A stretch of DNA of 64,000 bases from an uncultured Veillonella sp. GTDB taxonomy: Bacteria > Bacillota > Negativicutes > Veillonellales > Veillonellaceae. The translations under genes were made by a program, and so were the position numbers. Where the stretch lies: positions 1 through 64,000 of the forward strand of contig NZ_CAKPTN010000001.1 in the NCBI RefSeq assembly GCF_934190855.1. Direction: 5' to 3'. Shown piece after piece: positions 9,006 to 17,321 of this stretch (the stretch's first letter is position 1; the number at the start of each line of letters is the position of its first letter). A model generated the notes under the pieces. The model made no database searches, had not been told where the DNA came from, and saw nothing but the letters and a program-made list of their open reading frames with translations.

Positions 9006-10832
9006 ATGAAACGAATTGTTGGCATCGATATTGGAAACTCGACAACAGAAGCAGCCTTGGCCGAAGTGCATAGCAATGGTGAGGTAAAGTTTCTATCCTC
9101 TGCTATCGCTAGTACTACAGGTATTAAAGGGACTCGCGAAAATATCGTAGGCCTCATGGATGCCCTCAAGTCGCTAATCAGGTCTGCTAATCTTACACTA
9201 CGAGATATTGACTTAGTTCGTATTAATGAGGCTACACCAGTTATCGGTGATGTAGCTATGGAGACCATTACGGAAACCATTATTACGGAATCTACCATGA
9301 TAGGGCACAACCCTAAAACACCGGGCGGGTTAGGCCTTGGTGTAGGGTATACCGTTCCTATTGAGCAATTAATCGATAAGCCACAAGGTCAACCATACAT
9401 CGTGGTGGCTCCAAAGATTATCGACTTTGAATTGATAGCACAGCTGATTAATGCATATTGCAAACGAGGTTATGATATTCGAGCTGCTATCCTTCAAGCC
9501 GATGATGGGGTGCTCGTCAACAATCGATTGGATCATAAAATTCCTATCGTAGACGAGGTTGCATATATCGATAAAATCCCAATGGGCATGCTTTCTGCTG
9601 TAGAGGTTGTAGAACCGGGGCAAGTGGTATCACAATTATCAAATCCGTATGGTATTGCCACTGTATTTGAGCTTTCACCAGAGGAAACAAAAAACATTGT
9701 ACCTATTGCAAGAGCCCTCATCGGGAACCGTTCTGCGGTAGTTATCAAAACACCTGCAGGGGATGTTAAAGAACGGGTAATACCAGCTGGTTCCATTATA
9801 GTAATGGGAAACGGTAGAACTGTATCTGTTGACGTATCAGCAGGGGCAGAGCGAATCATGGAAACTCTCGAATCTGTTCATCCTATCGACGATATTAGTG
9901 GTGAAGCAGGTACGAACGTAGGGGGAATGCTGGAAAAGGTGCGCCTCACTATGGCTCAATTAACGAATAAATCACCTCAAGATGTATTCATCCAAGACTT
10001 ACTGGCTGTAGATGTATCGGTTCCTATTAATGTAAAAGGCGGTCTTGCAGGCGAATTCTCTATGGAACAAGCTGTAGGTATCGCGTCTATGGTTAAATCG
10101 GACCATCTACAAATGGAAATCATCGCTAAACAGGTGGAAAAAGAATTGGGTATACCTGTTGAAATCGGTGGTGAAGAGGCTGAATCGGCAATCTTAGGTG
10201 CGTTGACAACGCCAGGGACTGCAAAACCAATGGCTATACTCGACTTAGGTGCGGGCTCTACTGATGCATCTATCATCAATCAAGAAGGAAAAATTAAGGC
10301 TATTCATCTAGCTGGGGCGGGAAACATGGTAACAATGCTCATCAACTCCGAACTTGGGTTAGAGGATATGCATATTGCAGAGGCCATTAAGCGAGATCCA
10401 TTGGCTCAAGTACTCAGCGTATATCATATTCGTCATGAAGATGGAACGGTGCAGTTCTTTAATGAACCGCTATCGGCTGCATTGTTTGGTCGCGTTGTTA
10501 TCGTTACTCCTGATGGACTCGTTCCCGTAGAGCGAGATATTCCTCTTGAAACGATTAAGCGTGTGCGCCAAACTGCAAAGAAACGAGTATTTGTTACTAA
10601 TTCACTCCGTGCCTTAGCATCTGTCAGTCCTACTCATAATGTACGAGATATACCATTCGTCGTTATTGTAGGTGGCTCTGCATTAGACTTTGAGATTCCT
10701 CAGCTCGTAACAGATGAGTTATCTCAATACGCCTTAGTAGCAGGGCGAGGCAATATTCGAGGTGTTGAAGGGGCGCGTAATGCGGTAGCAACAGGACTTG
10801 TCCTCTCCTATGTAGGGAAGGGAGGCCAATGA
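9006..10832 (+). CDS. pduG: Diol dehydratase reactivase large subunit
   Basis: An actin-like ATPase that, with PduH, releases damaged cobalamin from inactivated dehydratase so that fresh adenosylcobalamin can bind. The N-terminal IVGIDIGNSTTEAAL is the nucleotide-binding strand-turn, and a second motif LDLGAGSTDASII appears near residue 415. The 608-residue length agrees with DdrA/PduG (about 610). It overlaps pduH at an ATGATGA-type junction, which suggests coupled synthesis of the two subunits. Confidence 0.96.
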   Translation: MKRIVGIDIGNSTTEAALAEVHSNGEVKFLSSAIASTTGIKGTRENIVGLMDALKSLIRSANLTLRDIDLVRINEATPVIGDVAMETITETIITESTMIGHNPKTPGGLGLGVGYTVPIEQLIDKPQGQPYIVVAPKIIDFELIAQLINAYCKRGYDIRAAILQADDGVLVNNRLDHKIPIVDEVAYIDKIPMGMLSAVEVVEPGQVVSQLSNPYGIATVFELSPEETKNIVPIARALIGNRSAVVIKTPAGDVKERVIPAGSIIVMGNGRTVSVDVSAGAERIMETLESVHPIDDISGEAGTNVGGMLEKVRLTMAQLTNKSPQDVFIQDLLAVDVSVPINVKGGLAGEFSMEQAVGIASMVKSDHLQMEIIAKQVEKELGIPVEIGGEEAESAILGALTTPGTAKPMAILDLGAGSTDASIINQEGKIKAIHLAGAGNMVTMLINSELGLEDMHIAEAIKRDPLAQVLSVYHIRHEDGTVQFFNEPLSAALFGRVVIVTPDGLVPVERDIPLETIKRVRQTAKKRVFVTNSLRALASVSPTHNVRDIPFVVIVGGSALDFEIPQLVTDELSQYALVAGRGNIRGVEGARNAVATGLVLSYVGKGGQ

Positions 10833-11203
10833 TGGATCAAAGTATCATCAGCAAGCCAACCATCTTGCTCTATACGACATCGCATATCGGTGAGGATGTA
10901 TTAAAACCTGTTCTATATGGCATTGAAGAGGAAGGGCTACCCGTAGTAATTGAGGCTCATAGTGGTACTCACATGGATTTGGCTGATTTAGCATCTCGAA
11001 ACTCGGCTTTGTCAGTCGGTATTGGCGTTGATGAACAAGCGATTGTGTTAACTTATAAAAACATACCAGCTCATCAATTTATTTATCGACTTACGGGCTA
11101 TGCTCAATATCCAGATAGCTTGCGCACCTTAGGTGTCAATGCAGCTCGCCTTGTAAAAGGCAATCCATTCGCTTTTGACGAACGATTGGAAGTGGCCTTT
11201 TAA
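10832..11203 (+). CDS. pduH: Diol dehydratase reactivase small subunit
   Basis: This is the DdrB/PduH partner of the reactivase and resembles the cobalamin-binding fold of the dehydratase medium subunit. Typical stretches are VLYGIEEEGLPVVIE and LASRNSALSVGIGVDEQ. GGAGG lies inside the end of pduG, 6 bases before the preferred ATG at 10832; ATG 10829 is also possible. Confidence 0.92.
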   Translation: MDQSIISKPTILLYTTSHIGEDVLKPVLYGIEEEGLPVVIEAHSGTHMDLADLASRNSALSVGIGVDEQAIVLTYKNIPAHQFIYRLTGYAQYPDSLRTLGVNAARLVKGNPFAFDERLEVAF

Positions 11204-11230
11204 ATAGAATGAACGTGAGAGGTGGTGCAT

Positions 11231-12286
11231 ATGGCTATTTATACGAAAACCGGTGATGCAGGTACAACGGCTCTTTTTGATGGCACTAGAGTACCTAAGA
11301 ATTCACTTCGTGTGGACACATATGGAACCTTTGATGAATTAAATGCACAGGTTAGTGTGTGTGAGAAATTAGTCGTCTCACAGGAGAATAAACATGTGCT
11401 TCACACATTACAACATCAGCTATTCCGCTTATGTGCGGAGGTAGCAACGCCTCATGTAGAACATCTTAGTGAAAGTAGCAACTTGATTTCACAACAAGAT
11501 ATTAGCGACTTGGAACGTATGATCGATGACTATACGAAGCGATTACCACAACAACATAGCTTTATATTAAGCGGTAATTATTTATCTGCTGCAGAGCTTC
11601 ATGTGGCGCGTACTATCTGTCGTCGAGGGGAACGATTACTCATTAGTTTAGGTGAAGTAGAACCAATTCGCGATGAGGTTCGAAAATTTATAAATCGATT
11701 ATCTGATGCTCTTTATATCATGGCTCGCATGGAAGACTATGTGCAATTTGTAGAAACAATTGTAGAGCGCGTAGCAGAACGTGTTAAGAACAGTCATGCT
11801 GAAGTACTGGCAAAAACGAATCGGAGCTTATGGCATATGGGGCATACTACTGAAAATGGAGTTAGTTATATGGCAACTAGAACAAAGCTAGAAGAAATTA
11901 TGACGAAACTTTCACAAGCAGCCTTGGACTATGCTCAGTCCATAGGCGTACCTATCGTTGTATCCATTGTGGATACAAAAGGTGTATTAATGTATTTCCA
12001 TCGTATGTCAGATGCATTGCTCATCAGCAACGATATCGCACAGGCAAAGGCGTATACTGCAGTAGCTCTCAAAGCGGCAACTCATGAAGTACATCAAAGT
12101 GCACAGCCTGATGGCGATCTATTCAACATTGAATCCATGGTAAATCGTAAAATCTGCACCTTTGGTGGCGGTTATCCTATCATCATCGACGGGGAAATTG
12201 TCGGTGGGTTCGGCATTAGCGGTGGTACTGTGGCAGAAGATATGGACATTGCATCTCATGCATTACAATCTTTGTTAACTCGATGA
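11231..12286 (+). CDS. pduO: PduO: ATP:cob(I)alamin adenosyltransferase fused to a GlcG/HbpS-like domain
   Basis: Residues 1 to about 195 are a PduO-type adenosyltransferase: IYTKTGDAGTTALFDG at the N-terminus and the RTICRRGERLL and FINRLSDALYIMAR helices that bind ATP and cobalamin. Residues about 215-351 form a GlcG/HbpS (DUF336-type) domain with AMxYAQSIGVPIVVSI-like start and the glycine-rich GEIVGGFGISGG end, the same two-domain layout as Salmonella PduO. It makes the adenosylcobalamin used by PduCDE. ATG 11231 follows GAGAGGTGG; the upstream in-frame GTG codons overlap that site. Confidence 0.94.
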   Translation: MAIYTKTGDAGTTALFDGTRVPKNSLRVDTYGTFDELNAQVSVCEKLVVSQENKHVLHTLQHQLFRLCAEVATPHVEHLSESSNLISQQDISDLERMIDDYTKRLPQQHSFILSGNYLSAAELHVARTICRRGERLLISLGEVEPIRDEVRKFINRLSDALYIMARMEDYVQFVETIVERVAERVKNSHAEVLAKTNRSLWHMGHTTENGVSYMATRTKLEEIMTKLSQAALDYAQSIGVPIVVSIVDTKGVLMYFHRMSDALLISNDIAQAKAYTAVALKAATHEVHQSAQPDGDLFNIESMVNRKICTFGGGYPIIIDGEIVGGFGISGGTVAEDMDIASHALQSLLTR

Positions 12287-12296
12287 GGTGAAAACA

Positions 12297-13019
12297 ATGG
12301 ACGTAACGCAAATGTATATTAGTGAGTTTGTTGGTACAGCCGTTTTACTTGCATTTGGTAACAGTACAAATGCATCGATTTTATTAAAGAAAACTATCGT
12401 TGGTATCTTTGGTACTAACTGGTTACACATTATTTTTGGATGGGCTTTTGCGGTAACCTTCGGTGTGTATGTAGGAATTACACTAGGTGGACCTGGTCAT
12501 TTGAACCCTGCCGTTACCTTTGCTCTCGCTGTAGCAGGTATCTTCCCATGGGAACAAGTAATTCCAATGTCTATCGCTCAAATTGCCGGCGCTTTTGTTG
12601 GTGCTACTATCGCAGCGGTATTTTATTATCCGCACTTCAAGGAGACCGGTCCTGATGAAGGTAACTGCGTAGGTATCTTTGCAACTGGTCCAGCTATTGA
12701 TCATAAACCTTGCAATTTGATTTCTGAAATCATTGCTACCTTTATGCTCATTCTAGCAATCCTTTGCTTAGGCAAGATGGTAGATGGTTTAGCTCCAGTG
12801 GTTATCGGTATTCTCATTGCATCCATCGGTATGTCCTTTGGTGCAACTACAGGTTATGCATTAAATCCAGCTCGTGACTTTGGACCTCGTTTGGCATATA
12901 CTATTTTGCCAATTCCTAACAAGGGAACGGCAAATTGGCAATATGCTTGGGTCCCAATCGTTGGTCCGTTGATTGGGGCAGGCTTAGCTGTAGTATTCTT
13001 CAAATTAGTGGCACCTTAA
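12297..13019 (+). CDS. pduF: Propanediol diffusion facilitator (aquaglyceroporin family)
   Basis: A MIP-family channel with both asparagine-proline-alanine boxes visible (GHLNPAVTFA and YALNPARDFGPR). The aspartate after the second box is typical of glycerol-type facilitators. About six membrane helices are expected. It lets 1,2-propanediol cross the inner membrane. ATG 12297 sits 6 bases after GAGGTG, which overlaps the stop of pduO; an in-frame GTG at 12288 is within that ribosome site. Confidence 0.93.
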   Translation: MDVTQMYISEFVGTAVLLAFGNSTNASILLKKTIVGIFGTNWLHIIFGWAFAVTFGVYVGITLGGPGHLNPAVTFALAVAGIFPWEQVIPMSIAQIAGAFVGATIAAVFYYPHFKETGPDEGNCVGIFATGPAIDHKPCNLISEIIATFMLILAILCLGKMVDGLAPVVIGILIASIGMSFGATTGYALNPARDFGPRLAYTILPIPNKGTANWQYAWVPIVGPLIGAGLAVVFFKLVAP

Positions 13020-13100
13020 GAGAAAACTGTACTGAACGACTAGTATTTACAGTCCTTTGCCACTAAATGAAACACATAATTTGTATTAGGAGGAGATTAT

Positions 13101-13463
13101 ATGGCCTTTCAAGAGGTAATTGATGCAAAACAACGCATCATTCAAGAATTTGTACCCGGAAAGCAGGTTACGATAGCCCATGTTATTGCTAATCCTAAGC
13201 CCGATTTATTTAGAAAAATGGGGCTTGAAGAAAAAGGACGCAATGCCATTGGGATTCTTACCATAACACCTGGCGAAGGGACCATTATTGCAGCCGATAT
13301 TGCAAGTAAGTCTGGTGACATTGAAATCGGTTTCATCGACAGATTTTCGGGGGCACTTCTCATAACAGGAGATGTATCTGCTGTTGAATCGGCATTGCAG
13401 AGCGTTATTGAAGGATTGCAACGCATATTAGGATTCTTCCCAACGGATTTAACTAGATCCTAA
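13101..13463 (+). CDS. pduU: PduU, circularly permuted BMC shell protein
   Basis: A single BMC domain of the permuted EutS/PduU type. The key segments [39 protein letters not shown] and [15 protein letters not shown] follow Salmonella PduU closely. Such proteins form hexameric tiles with a small beta-barrel over the pore. AGGAGGAG precedes ATG, and pduV follows after 13 bases. Confidence 0.93.
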   Translation: MAFQEVIDAKQRIIQEFVPGKQVTIAHVIANPKPDLFRKMGLEEKGRNAIGILTITPGEGTIIAADIASKSGDIEIGFIDRFSGALLITGDVSAVESALQSVIEGLQRILGFFPTDLTRS

Positions 13464-13476
13464 TGAAAGGGTAATT

Positions 13477-13917
13477 ATGAGTACCGAACAGAAAGAAAAA
13501 CGCATCCTTCTCGTAGGGCGCAGCGGATGTGGTAAGACCACATTGGCAGATACGATTACTCATGGCTCTGCAACGTATCACAAAACACAAGCCATAACTC
13601 GTGTGGGCAATTTTATTGATACCCCTGGAGAATATATGGAAAATCCTAATTACTATCGAGGCATTATCTTGCACGCCTATGATGCGGATATAGTGATTTT
13701 CATGATTCCTGCAGGCGATGAAACAACCATATTCCCACCAAGCTTTGGGAATTCGTTAAATCGCAAGGTTATTGGTGTTGTATCAAAAGTTGATACGGGA
13801 AAAGATGTGGAGGCACCTCGTCGCAATCTAAAATTAGCGGGAGCCTCTGAGATTTTTGAAATATCCGTTCACGATCAAGCATCGTTGAAACGTTTATGTG
13901 ACTACATATATAGTTAG
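13477..13917 (+). CDS. pduV: PduV, EutP/PduV-family small GTPase
   Basis: A Ras-like P-loop protein with GRSGCGKTT near residues 13-21, DTPGEY as the G3 motif and SKVD as the G4 motif. In Salmonella, PduV associates with the outside of the microcompartment and may affect its movement. Here it follows PduU, its proposed shell partner. Length (146 aa) is normal. Confidence 0.92.
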   Translation: MSTEQKEKRILLVGRSGCGKTTLADTITHGSATYHKTQAITRVGNFIDTPGEYMENPNYYRGIILHAYDADIVIFMIPAGDETTIFPPSFGNSLNRKVIGVVSKVDTGKDVEAPRRNLKLAGASEIFEISVHDQASLKRLCDYIYS

Positions 13918-13935
13918 TTGAAAGAAGGTTTTTCC

Positions 13936-14943
13936 ATGGACAGAGGTTTTGAAGAACAACTCAACCAATTTATTTTAAACAAGGCGATCATTCCAAAAAG
14001 CTTAGGTCTATGGGAGCGATATTTCAAAAAAATGTGTCTCGCTTGGCAAGAAATTCGGCCTGAGATTCATGTACAACATATCATCTTTTCTGCAGATAAC
14101 GGAATCTCCGTAGACGGACTAATCGGTTATAACTATGAAATCACTCGTAAACAGTCTCAAAACATGATTGATGGTAAAAGTGCAGTTGCCAATTACTGTA
14201 TCTTTAACCATATTCCTTACGAAGTGGTAGATGTTGGTATTGCGTGTCCTAAAGGCATCGGGATAGACCGAAAAGTTAGTCAAGGTACGAAAAATATTTT
14301 ACATGGTGCCGCTATGAGCGGCGAAGAATTTGATTTAGCATACCAAGCTGGTTACAACCGCGTTGTGTACTATGCGGAATCAGGAATTAATCTATTTTCC
14401 TTCGGTGAAATGGGCGTTGGTAATACTACCACATCAGCAGCCGTGTTAAGCGGGCTCACAAAATTAGACCCACGCATAACTGTAGGACCTGGATCTGGTC
14501 CCGATGACGAAGCGTATATGAATCAAAAACGTGAATTTGTACAGACTGCACTGGCTCATCATAAAGGGCATCTCAATACACCAAAGGATGTTATTAGTCG
14601 CGTTGGTGGCTTTGATATAGCCGCAATTACAGGTGCGATGGTAGCTTGTACAGATTTACATATCCCATTCGTTATTGATGGGTATATTACAGCGGTAGCG
14701 ATGGCTTGTGCCACTCAAATGAATGGTGATGCGCCATTGTATGGCATTCCATCTCATTATTCTCGTGAAGTAGGAATGGCCGCAGCATTAGCGTATGCAA
14801 ATATACGTCTTGATGAAGTTCCTATCCATGGTCAGATGGCATTGGGGGAAGGTACAGGAGCTGTACTGATGGTACAACTACTTAAAACTGCACATTTTGC
14901 CTTTATGAATATAGGGACTATGGTGGAATTATTAGAAAAATAA
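13936..14943 (+). CDS. cobT: CobT-like phosphoribosyltransferase inside the pdu operon (copy 2)
   Basis: Full-length paralogue of the CobT-like gene at the left edge. It has GEMGVGNTTTS from residue 157 and GEGTGA with presumed catalytic Glu305. The loop GPGSGPDDE keeps the glycine and acidic residues that copy 1 has lost. Both copies have ADNG where classical CobT has D-H-G. ATG 13936 follows GAAAGAAGG; the reading frame extends to a TTG at 13918 directly after pduV. Its place between pduV and pduA suggests lower-ligand activation or remodelling linked to dehydratase cofactor supply. The substrate base cannot be read from the sequence. Confidence 0.85.
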   Translation: MDRGFEEQLNQFILNKAIIPKSLGLWERYFKKMCLAWQEIRPEIHVQHIIFSADNGISVDGLIGYNYEITRKQSQNMIDGKSAVANYCIFNHIPYEVVDVGIACPKGIGIDRKVSQGTKNILHGAAMSGEEFDLAYQAGYNRVVYYAESGINLFSFGEMGVGNTTTSAAVLSGLTKLDPRITVGPGSGPDDEAYMNQKREFVQTALAHHKGHLNTPKDVISRVGGFDIAAITGAMVACTDLHIPFVIDGYITAVAMACATQMNGDAPLYGIPSHYSREVGMAAALAYANIRLDEVPIHGQMALGEGTGAVLMVQLLKTAHFAFMNIGTMVELLEK

Positions 14944-14987
14944 ATTTGTAATCTTTGTACTATGTTTTGTAAAAGGAGAGAAAACAG

Positions 14988-15269
14988 ATGACACAAGAAG
15001 CATTAGGTATGGTGGAAACTAAGGGCCTAGTAGGCGCTATTGAAGCAGCTGATGCAATGCTTAAAGCAGCTAATGTGGAACTAGTGGGCAATGAAAAAAT
15101 TGGCTCTGGTCTCGTTACTGTTATGGTTCGCGGTGATGTAGGTGCTGTAAAAGCTGCCGTAGATGCAGGTGCAGCCGCTGCAGAACGCGTAGGTGTTGTT
15201 ATCTCTACTCATGTAATTCCAAGACCACATAGAGATGTGGAAGGTATTTTACCAACAAAGGGTGAATAA
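14988..15269 (+). CDS. pduA: PduA-type hexameric BMC shell protein
   Basis: A single canonical BMC domain starting [20 protein letters not shown], with [20 protein letters not shown] and the [10 protein letters not shown] end. The N-terminus MTQEALG and the 93-residue length fit PduA better than PduJ. In Salmonella these hexamers tile the facets, and the PduA pore passes propanediol. AAGGAGAG precedes ATG. The long pduB follows after 2 bases, the usual pduA-pduB order. Confidence 0.92.
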   Translation: MTQEALGMVETKGLVGAIEAADAMLKAANVELVGNEKIGSGLVTVMVRGDVGAVKAAVDAGAAAAERVGVVISTHVIPRPHRDVEGILPTKGE

Positions 15270-15271
15270 CT

Positions 15272-16123
15272 ATGGCCGATACTAAAAGTATGGTAGATGA
15301 GATTTTAAAACGCGTATTGATGCGTATTGACGGCGCTAATTTAGGAAATATAACTGCTGGTGCAGCAAGTAAGGTATCTTCTAATAGTAGCTCGTCAGCT
15401 GTACGTACCTCTAATGCAGCTCAACTACAAATATCTGTAATTACTGAACACGTAGGTAGCACTACTACAGGTGATACAGTAGGTCTCGTTATTGCCAATG
15501 TAGACAGTCAAGTATTAGAAGCTATGAAGCTCACTAAGTCATATCGATCTATCGGTATCTTAGGTTCACGTACAGGTGCAGGACCGCAAATCATGGCCGC
15601 TGATGAAGCTGTAAAAGCAACGAATACAGAGATTGTTAGCATTGAATTCGCCAGAGATATGAAAGGTGGTGCCGGTTCTGGTTCCCTCATTATATTCGGC
15701 GGCGATGACGTATCCGATGTAAGACGTTCTGTAGAGGTAGCATTACGTGAATTAGAACGTACTTTCGGGGAAGTATATATGAATGAAGCAGGTCATGTGG
15801 AAGTTCAATATACAGCGCGCGCAGGAGAAGCATTAGTGACTGCCTTTGGAACACCAGAAGGTAAAGCCTTTGGCTTGATCGTTGGAGCCCCAGCAGCTAT
15901 TGGTGTAGTTATGGCAGATACAGCAGTTAAATCAGCTAATGTAGATGTGGTAGGCTATCAATCACCATCGAGCTCATCTATGTCTAACGAAGTAATTTTA
16001 CAAATTTGTGGCGATTCAGGGGCTGTTAAACAAGCCGTTAAGGTAGCTAGAGAAGTAGGGATTACATTACTTAGTACAATGGGTAGTACAACTGAAAATA
16101 TAGGTGAGTCCTATATAATCTAA
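15272..16123 (+). CDS. pduB: PduB long form, tandem-domain BMC shell protein with N-terminal helix
   Basis: A second PduB paralogue. From about residue 50 it parallels the operon-leading copy (ITEHVGSTTTGDTVGLVIAN and GAPAAIGVVMADTAVKSANV). Unlike that copy it begins with an amphipathic helix (KSMVDEILKRVLMRIDG) and a Ser/Ala-rich linker. In Salmonella the N-terminal extension of full-length PduB is needed to bind the enzyme core to the shell. Only a modest ribosome site precedes ATG, so translation may be coupled to pduA. Confidence 0.93.
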   Translation: MADTKSMVDEILKRVLMRIDGANLGNITAGAASKVSSNSSSSAVRTSNAAQLQISVITEHVGSTTTGDTVGLVIANVDSQVLEAMKLTKSYRSIGILGSRTGAGPQIMAADEAVKATNTEIVSIEFARDMKGGAGSGSLIIFGGDDVSDVRRSVEVALRELERTFGEVYMNEAGHVEVQYTARAGEALVTAFGTPEGKAFGLIVGAPAAIGVVMADTAVKSANVDVVGYQSPSSSSMSNEVILQICGDSGAVKQAVKVAREVGITLLSTMGSTTENIGESYII

Positions 16124-16213
16124 TGTGTTGATCATTGGATTGTATACTTAAATAACTGTAATCGTCATGATGGAATAGATGATACTTTCACAATGTGAAT
16201 AGGAGGATTCATA

Positions 16214-16405
16214 ATGGCAGAACTAAATGAACAAATGTTACGGGCTATCATTATGGACATAATGGATGAAGTAGGAATGCTCAAAGAGGAACCTGCTCAA
16301 GTTCAACCAAAAGAAGAACCAAAAGCAGATCTAAAATCAGAGCCTCAAGAGCCAGAGTTAAAAGATTTGATTCGTCAAATGTTAGTAGATATGCAACGTA
16401 GCTAG
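16214..16405 (+). CDS. 63-residue protein with an encapsulation-peptide-like helix at each end
   Basis: The N-terminal helix (NEQMLRAIIMDIMDEVG, residues 5-21) aligns with the start of PduD, sharing 10 of 20 positions. The C-terminal helix (ELKDLIRQMLVDMQ, residues 48-61) resembles the encapsulation helix of PduP (QLKEMIRSMVIDVLQ). Between them is a Pro/Glu/Lys-rich, probably disordered linker of about 25 residues. There is no enzymatic domain. AGGAGG lies at good spacing before ATG, and the gene is flanked by pduB and pduK on the same strand, so it is almost certainly expressed with the compartment. I infer a bivalent linker or scaffold between shell and cargo. I do not recognise a named family. 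Confidence 0.85.
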   Translation: MAELNEQMLRAIIMDIMDEVGMLKEEPAQVQPKEEPKADLKSEPQEPELKDLIRQMLVDMQRS

Positions 16406-16464
16406 CATTATAGGAATGCATGAATCCAGAGAGCGAATCATCCAAGTATTAGACGGGAGGTGGC

Positions 16465-17007
16465 ATGGTGAAAGAGTCGCTAGGATTGCTTGAGGTGGCT
16501 GGGTTATTGGGGGCTATTACCGCATCAGATGCAATGGTTAAGGCTGCCAATGTAAGGCTAGTAGGCATTGAAAAGGCTAAAGGCTCTGGGTGGATGACTG
16601 TTAAAGTAGCTGGCGATGTAGCCGCTGTAGATGCAGCCGTTCAAACAGGCGTTGCTATCACTACGGGAATGAATCTATATGTAGCGCATAAGGTAATTCC
16701 TCGTCCAGCAGAAGGCCTTGTAGAAGCTTTCAATGAGGACTTTAAAGAACAGCCAGCTAAGCTATCTGTTGAAATAGAGCCAGTAAAAGAAGTAGTTAAA
16801 GAAGAACCTAACAAAGACGGTAACGACGATGTTAAACATGGTTCTAAGGAAAATGGTAAAGCCGAGAATGAAGAAAAGAAGTCTTCTCTCGATGAAAAAG
16901 CTGTAAAGGTGTTGAATGAAATCGTTTCTACCATTGTTGATCCGAAGGATTCCAAGAAGGCAGTAACGAAAAAAGCTACACCGAAAAAAAGCACTAAAAA
17001 GAAATAA
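16465..17007 (+). CDS. pduK: PduK-type BMC shell protein with lysine-rich tail
   Basis: Residues 1 to about 85 form a BMC domain of PduK character (KESLGLLEVAGLLGAI, KAKGSGWMTVKVAGDVAAV, VAHKVIPRP). The ~95-residue C-terminal extension is acidic in its first part and ends in a basic tail (KKATPKKSTKKK). Salmonella PduK instead ends in a cysteine-rich motif thought to hold an Fe-S cluster, and no cysteine is present in this extension. GGGAGG precedes the start. Order pduK-pduJ is the reverse of Salmonella. Confidence 0.9.
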   Translation: MVKESLGLLEVAGLLGAITASDAMVKAANVRLVGIEKAKGSGWMTVKVAGDVAAVDAAVQTGVAITTGMNLYVAHKVIPRPAEGLVEAFNEDFKEQPAKLSVEIEPVKEVVKEEPNKDGNDDVKHGSKENGKAENEEKKSSLDEKAVKVLNEIVSTIVDPKDSKKAVTKKATPKKSTKKK

Positions 17008-17039
17008 TGTAAAGGTAAGAAGCAATAAAGGAGATTATC

Positions 17040-17315
17040 ATGAATAACGCATTAGGCATGGTAGAAACAAAAGGTTTAGTAGGCGCAATTGAAGCGGCTG
17101 ATGCAATGGTAAAAGCAGCTAACGTTACATTAGAAGGTACTGAAAAAATTGGTTCCGGTCTTGTAACTGTAATGGTTCGCGGTGATGTTGGCGCTGTAAA
17201 AGCGGCGGTTGATGCAGGCTGTGCAGCAGCACAAAAAGTTGGCGAAGTAGTATCTACTCATGTAATTCCACGCCCTCATAGCGACGTAGAATTAATCCTA
17301 CCTAAGAAAGGATAA
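17040..17315 (+). CDS. pduJ: PduJ-type hexameric BMC shell protein
   Basis: A 91-residue canonical BMC domain starting [20 protein letters not shown], the same start and length as Salmonella PduJ, and ending [17 protein letters not shown]. It is very similar to the PduA-type protein upstream; the short MNNALG start decides the assignment. AAAGGAGA precedes ATG, and pduL follows after 6 bases. Confidence 0.92.
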   Translation: MNNALGMVETKGLVGAIEAADAMVKAANVTLEGTEKIGSGLVTVMVRGDVGAVKAAVDAGCAAAQKVGEVVSTHVIPRPHSDVELILPKKG

Positions 17316-17321
17316 TAGCTT

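Noticed and set aside
14988-17315. Recent duplication of pduA and pduJ within the operon
   Set aside because: Two near-identical hexamer proteins are normal in Pdu loci, and their N-termini match PduA and PduJ separately.
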